From NCBI GenBank assembly GCA_947483545.1, contig CANKNP010000204.1, positions 1 to 9,451 on the forward strand: a DNA stretch of 9,451 nt. Reading direction: 5' to 3'. This document shows positions 6,440 through 9,451 of this stretch, one piece after another. The first letter of the stretch is position 1, and every line of letters begins with the position of its first letter. Origin of the DNA: Deltaproteobacteria bacterium (lineage in GTDB: Bacteria > Myxococcota > UBA796 > SXON01). The notes beneath the pieces were generated by a model. It was not told the DNA's origin, ran no database searches, and was given only the letters and a program-made list of their open reading frames with translations. Position numbers and translations under genes: made by a program.

Positions 6440-6783
6440 GCATCACGACACACATCCTCGACCTGGCCGCAGGTCGCCCCGCGGCAGGGGTCGCCATCCG
6501 TCTGGTTGGGCCTGGCGACATCCTCCGCACCGGCGTGACCGATCACGACGGCCGCTGCCGCACGCTGCTCGCCCCTGGCGAGCTGATCCCCGGCGATTGG
6601 CGCCTGGAGTTCGACATCGGCGCGTACCGCCGCGCCACCGGCGGGCGCACCGATGGCGCGGAAGAGTGCGAGCCCTTCTACCCCCGCGCGCTCGTGGAGT
6701 TCACCGTCCGCGACGCCGCCCAGCACCACCACATCCCCCTCCTGTTGAGCCCATACGGCTACAGCACCTACCGCGGATCCTGA
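6436..6783 (+). CDS. uraH: 5-hydroxyisourate hydrolase (transthyretin-like)
   Basis: UraH hydrolyses 5-hydroxyisourate, the product of urate oxidase, to OHCU, the substrate of the decarboxylase domain encoded just upstream. The 115-residue product has the family hallmarks at both ends. The N-terminus reads ITTHILDLAAGRPAAGV, with H6. The interior has TDHDGRC with R40. The C-terminus is HHHIPLLLSPYGYSTYRGS, ending in the diagnostic YRGS tetrapeptide at residues 112-115, with active-site histidines around 97-99. Length is normal for the family (about 110-120). The ATG overlaps the preceding stop as ATGA, so the protein is probably made by translational coupling. The next gene starts two bases after its stop. 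There is no signal peptide, so it should be cytoplasmic. Adjacency to the decarboxylase domain suggests fast hand-over of unstable OHCU. Confidence 0.95.
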   Translation: MSITTHILDLAAGRPAAGVAIRLVGPGDILRTGVTDHDGRCRTLLAPGELIPGDWRLEFDIGAYRRATGGRTDGAEECEPFYPRALVEFTVRDAAQHHHIPLLLSPYGYSTYRGS

Positions 6784-6785
6784 CC

Positions 6786-8120
6786 ATGCCCACCACGTTG
6801 CCCGCCACGACGACCTCCTCCATCCTCGGCCGACTGTCCAGCGCGAACCAGGTGTTCATGCGCAGCTACCCGGGCGACGCCGGCTCGCGTCAGCCCGTGC
6901 AGACCGTCTATGGCGGCGCCCACCTGTTCACGTTTGACACTGCCCGCAAGCTTGCGGAGCTGGCCCGCAAACATTTTGCGACCTACGCGCCCAACGCGAC
7001 AGTCTTCGGCGAAGCCATGGATTTGCCCGTCGCGCTGCGCGAGCGTGTCTACAGCCGTGTGTGTGCCAAGCTGGAGTCCGAGGCCGTCGAGGACTTCCGC
7101 ATCGACTTCGAGGATGGCTTCGGCTCCCGCCCCGATCCCGAAGAGGACGCCGTCGCTGAGCAAGCTGCGCGCGAGGTCGCGAAGGGCATGCGCATGGGCA
7201 CGCTGCCGCCGTTCATCGGCATCCGTATCAAGTCGATGGGCGAGGAGACCAAGCGTCGGTCCGCCCGTACGTTGGACCTGTTCATCTCGACGCTGCTGGG
7301 CGAGACCGGTGGGGTGCTGCCCCCGAACTTTGTGGTCACGCTGCCGAAGATCCCCGTGCCCGAGCAGGTCACCGCGTGTGTCGAGCTGCTTGAGCAGTTG
7401 GAGCATTACAACGCGCTGCCGCTCAACACGATCCGCATGGAGATCATGGTCGAGCTCACCCAATCGTTGGTGGACCGCGAGGGCCGATGCAACCTGCCGC
7501 TCTTGCTCGACGCGTGCCGCGGACGTTGTGTCGCCGCCCATTTTGGCACCTACGACTACACCGCCTCTGCCAGTGTCACCGCCGCGGAGCAGCGGATGGA
7601 TCACCCGTCGTGCGATTTTGCCAAACAGATGATGATGGTCGCCTACGCGGGCCGCGGCATCTACCTCTCCGATGGCGCCACCAATGTGATGCCCGTCGGC
7701 CCGCACCGCGGCACGCTCACACCCCACCAAGAGCGTGAGAACGCGGTCGTCGTTCACCGCGCCTGGAAGCTTGCGTATGGCCACATCCGTCACTCGCTGA
7801 CCACGGGCTTCTACCAAGGCTGGGACCTGCACCCCGGCCAGTTCGCGGTTCGCTACGCTGCTTGCTACAGCTTTTTCCTCGAGGGTGCCGACGCGGCAGG
7901 GGAACGATTGCGAAACTTCATCGACAAGGCGGCGCAAGCGACGCTGGTCGGCGATGTTTTCGACGACGCCGCGACCGGTCAAGGCTTGCTCAATTATTTT
8001 CTGCGTTCGTTGAATTGCGGGGCGGTGACCATCGACGAGGTGACCGCCACTGGGCTCACCCTCGACGAGATCGCGGGCCGCTCGTTCCTGCGCATCCTCG
8101 AGAATCGGCGGCAGGCGTGA
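6786..8120 (+). CDS. DUF6986 family protein, HpcH/CitE aldolase superfamily-like
   Basis: The 444-residue product resembles the DUF6986 proteins, sometimes labelled 'phosphoenolpyruvate kinase', which show distant similarity to the HpcH/HpaI aldolase, citrate lyase beta and malate synthase group. Visible features are QPVQTVYGGAHLF (36-48), an acidic cluster FRIDFEDGFGSRPDPEED with D107, E109 and D110 that could bind a divalent metal, GIRIKSM, FVVTLPKIP, RMEIMVELTQ and AAHFGTYDYTASASV. Superfamily relatives use a metal and conserved Arg/Glu/Asp residues in reactions on 2-oxo acids and CoA thioesters, glyoxylate among them. The reaction here is not known to me. It starts two bases after the uraH stop with only a weak Shine-Dalgarno sequence, and its stop overlaps the next start (GTGA), so it is embedded in the operon. 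That suggests a role with ureidoglycolate or glyoxylate. The family assignment is from recall of sequence features. Confidence 0.8.
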   Translation: MPTTLPATTTSSILGRLSSANQVFMRSYPGDAGSRQPVQTVYGGAHLFTFDTARKLAELARKHFATYAPNATVFGEAMDLPVALRERVYSRVCAKLESEAVEDFRIDFEDGFGSRPDPEEDAVAEQAAREVAKGMRMGTLPPFIGIRIKSMGEETKRRSARTLDLFISTLLGETGGVLPPNFVVTLPKIPVPEQVTACVELLEQLEHYNALPLNTIRMEIMVELTQSLVDREGRCNLPLLLDACRGRCVAAHFGTYDYTASASVTAAEQRMDHPSCDFAKQMMMVAYAGRGIYLSDGATNVMPVGPHRGTLTPHQERENAVVVHRAWKLAYGHIRHSLTTGFYQGWDLHPGQFAVRYAACYSFFLEGADAAGERLRNFIDKAAQATLVGDVFDDAATGQGLLNYFLRSLNCGAVTIDEVTATGLTLDEIAGRSFLRILENRRQA

Positions 8121-9193
8121 CCGATCACCTGTTGATGATCCCTGGACCGGTCATGCTGTCGCCGGGCGTGCAGGCCGCCGGGCAGCGCGCACCGTCCGGA
8201 CACCTGGAGCCGGGCTTCATCGATGATTTTGCGACGGTGCTCACCGGGATGCGACGGGTTTGGAAGGCACCGGAGGGCGCGCAACCGTTTGTCGTGCCTG
8301 GGGGTGGCACCCTCGCGATGGAGATGGCGGTGGCGAACCTGGTGGAGCCGGGCACGCGCGTGAAGGTGCTGTCCAGCGGCTATTTTGGACAGCGCATGGC
8401 GACGATGTGTCTGCGCCACGGGGCGTTCCTGTCTGTCAGGAATGCGGAAGCGGGCAAGATCCCGGACTCCACCGACCTGGAGGGTGCCGAGGTCGTATTT
8501 GTGACGCATGTCGATACCTCCACGGCGGTGCGGATGGACATCGCGGCGGTCGCGGAGGAGACCCATGCGGCGGGCGCGCTGCTGGTGGTGGACGGCGTGT
8601 GCTCGGTGGGCGGCGAGGCGTTGGACATGGCGGCCCTGGGCGCCGATGTGGTGCTCACCGCCTCGCAGAAGGCGTTGGGCGCGCCCCCAGGCCTTGCGCT
8701 GGCGGTCGTGAGCGAGCGCGCATTGGCCAGGCGCGCCGGATTGGCCGCACCCCCGCCTCTCGTGCTGGACTACGAGAGTTGGCTGCCAGTGATGAGAGCC
8801 TACGAGGCCCGAAAGGGCGCCTATTTCGGCACTCCGGCGACGTCGTTGGTGACCAGCCTGCGCGCTGCCATCGAGGAGTGTGATGTGGATGCGCGGGTGT
8901 TGGAGCACGCGGCCACGGCAAATCGGCTGCGCGCGAAATGGGCTTCGCTGGGGCTTGAGCAGATGCCGCCCGAGGGGAACGCGGCGAATACGCTGTCCGC
9001 GTTGTACCTACCAGATGGTGCACCCGCCGATGTGGTCCAGCGCGCGAGGTCTCGCGGGTTGACCATCGCAGGAGGGCTGCTCCCTGGCCGGCCGTACATC
9101 CGCGTCGGGCACATGGGTTGGGTGGCGGGTCAGCCGGATGTGTTGGATCGCGTGTGTACGATCCTGGCGGACGCGCTCCACCAGTCCGACTGA
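8117..9193 (+). CDS. Class V PLP aminotransferase, AGXT/PucG family
   Basis: The 358-residue product is a fold-type I, class V aminotransferase. It opens with LLMIPGPVMLSP, has the cofactor-phosphate loop PGGGTLAME (61-69), D159 in VVDGVCSVGG expected to contact the pyridine nitrogen, and K185 in TASQKALGAPPG, the expected Schiff-base lysine. R329 in PYIRVGHMG probably binds the substrate carboxylate. Two roles fit the family and this cluster: alanine (or serine)-glyoxylate aminotransferase making glycine, or (S)-ureidoglycine-glyoxylate aminotransferase (PucG). The operon encodes allantoicase, which releases ureidoglycolate rather than ureidoglycine, so glyoxylate transamination is the better inference. 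Motifs alone do not decide. The GTG start overlaps the upstream stop as GTGA. The gene ends the operon in this window. Confidence 0.88.
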   Translation: MTDHLLMIPGPVMLSPGVQAAGQRAPSGHLEPGFIDDFATVLTGMRRVWKAPEGAQPFVVPGGGTLAMEMAVANLVEPGTRVKVLSSGYFGQRMATMCLRHGAFLSVRNAEAGKIPDSTDLEGAEVVFVTHVDTSTAVRMDIAAVAEETHAAGALLVVDGVCSVGGEALDMAALGADVVLTASQKALGAPPGLALAVVSERALARRAGLAAPPPLVLDYESWLPVMRAYEARKGAYFGTPATSLVTSLRAAIEECDVDARVLEHAATANRLRAKWASLGLEQMPPEGNAANTLSALYLPDGAPADVVQRARSRGLTIAGGLLPGRPYIRVGHMGWVAGQPDVLDRVCTILADALHQSD

Positions 9194-9272
9194 CATGGGC
9201 GCACTCGCGAAGTTTGGGGGCTGCGGCGAGGGCGCCACGCTAGGAGTCCGTAGTTCATACGCAGCGGGCGCC

Positions 9273-9335
9273 GCGGCTGCTCCCGGAGCCGCAGAATTCA
9301 ACGTCGCGCGGGCCCCCGGCGCGGGTACTCCCGCG
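9273..9335 (+). terminator. Two GC-rich hairpins, possible operon terminator
   Basis: GCGGCT (9273-9278) pairs with AGCCGC (9287-9292) across an 8-base loop. CGCGGG (9320-9325) pairs with CCCGCG (9330-9335) around TACT. They lie 80-140 bases after the aminotransferase stop. Neither has a T-run, so factor-independent termination is only a possibility. Confidence 0.35.
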
Positions 9336-9394
9336 TCGGGGCTAGGAGCGTTCGGCGTTTCTCCCTTCCGAGGGGACCCGCGCTCCCCCGCGAC

Positions 9395-9451
9395 GAGAAG
9401 TACGCTTCTCCCCTTCTCCCCCCGGGAGAAGGTGGCGCCGTCTTCGGCGCC
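9395..9451. repeat. Three adjacent hairpins at the right edge
   Basis: GAGAAG (9395-9400) pairs with CTTCTC (9405-9410) around TACG. CCTTCTCCC (9412-9420) pairs with GGGAGAAGG (9424-9432) around CCC. GGCGCCG (9434-9440) pairs with CGGCGCC (9445-9451) around TCTT. They are practically back to back. The middle one resembles the palindromic CTTCTCCC/GGGAGAAG intergenic repeats seen dispersed in many GC-rich genomes. The block may continue past the edge. Confidence 0.65.

Larger units (their letters stand above)
9194..9451. other. Intergenic region after the operon
   Basis: These 258 bp hold no gene I can support. One + frame from ATG 9195 stays open to the edge, but it encodes Ala/Gly/Pro-rich low complexity across several hairpins. 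The region ends in closely spaced inverted repeats. No T-tract follows any of the hairpins inside the window. Confidence 0.55.

Noticed and set aside
9195..9451. Open + strand frame starting one base after the aminotransferase stop
   Set aside because: It has no ribosome binding site. It encodes Ala/Gly/Pro-rich low complexity and spans several hairpins, which better fits intergenic sequence.

Overview
This is a GC-rich bacterial window. It carries most of a urate/allantoin (purine ring) degradation cluster on the + strand, next to an unrelated membrane and sensor region. The very high GC content, frequent GTG starts, and a GAF-domain protein with an extra N-terminal module suggest a myxobacterium-like (Myxococcota/deltaproteobacterial) or similar high-GC lineage. 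No rRNA or other phylogenetic marker is present, so this assignment is tentative. I see no tRNA, CRISPR array, insertion sequence or phage gene.

Left part, minus strand (1-1664): a GAF-domain protein is followed, through a 4-bp GTGA overlap, by a multi-pass membrane protein that looks like a GT-C (ArnT/PMT-like) glycosyltransferase and runs off the left edge. A perfect 8-bp inverted repeat lies just upstream of the GAF gene. Diverging from this pair on the + strand is an LPG-synthase-TM/UPF0104-type integral membrane protein (about 1968-2960).

Intergenic 2961-3392: about 430 bp with no convincing gene. It holds a G-run-rich tract and then a 52-bp-period tandem repeat (about 2.5 copies) before the allantoinase gene.

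Right part, + strand (3393-9193): allantoinase; a 227-bp structured gap; then four tightly packed genes joined by 4-bp overlaps or a 2-bp gap. These are an allantoicase fused to an OHCU decarboxylase domain, a 5-hydroxyisourate hydrolase, a DUF6986 (HpcH/CitE-superfamily-like) protein, and a class V PLP aminotransferase of the AGXT/PucG family. Together they can take 5-hydroxyisourate to OHCU, (S)-allantoin, allantoate, and then ureidoglycolate plus urea. Glyoxylate formed later could be transaminated to glycine. Urate oxidase and a recognisable ureidoglycolate lyase are absent from the window. The DUF6986 protein is the one operon member without a defined step, so it is the natural candidate for handling ureidoglycolate or glyoxylate.

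Right edge (9194-9451): no convincing gene, but a series of GC-rich hairpins, the last one ending exactly at the window edge.
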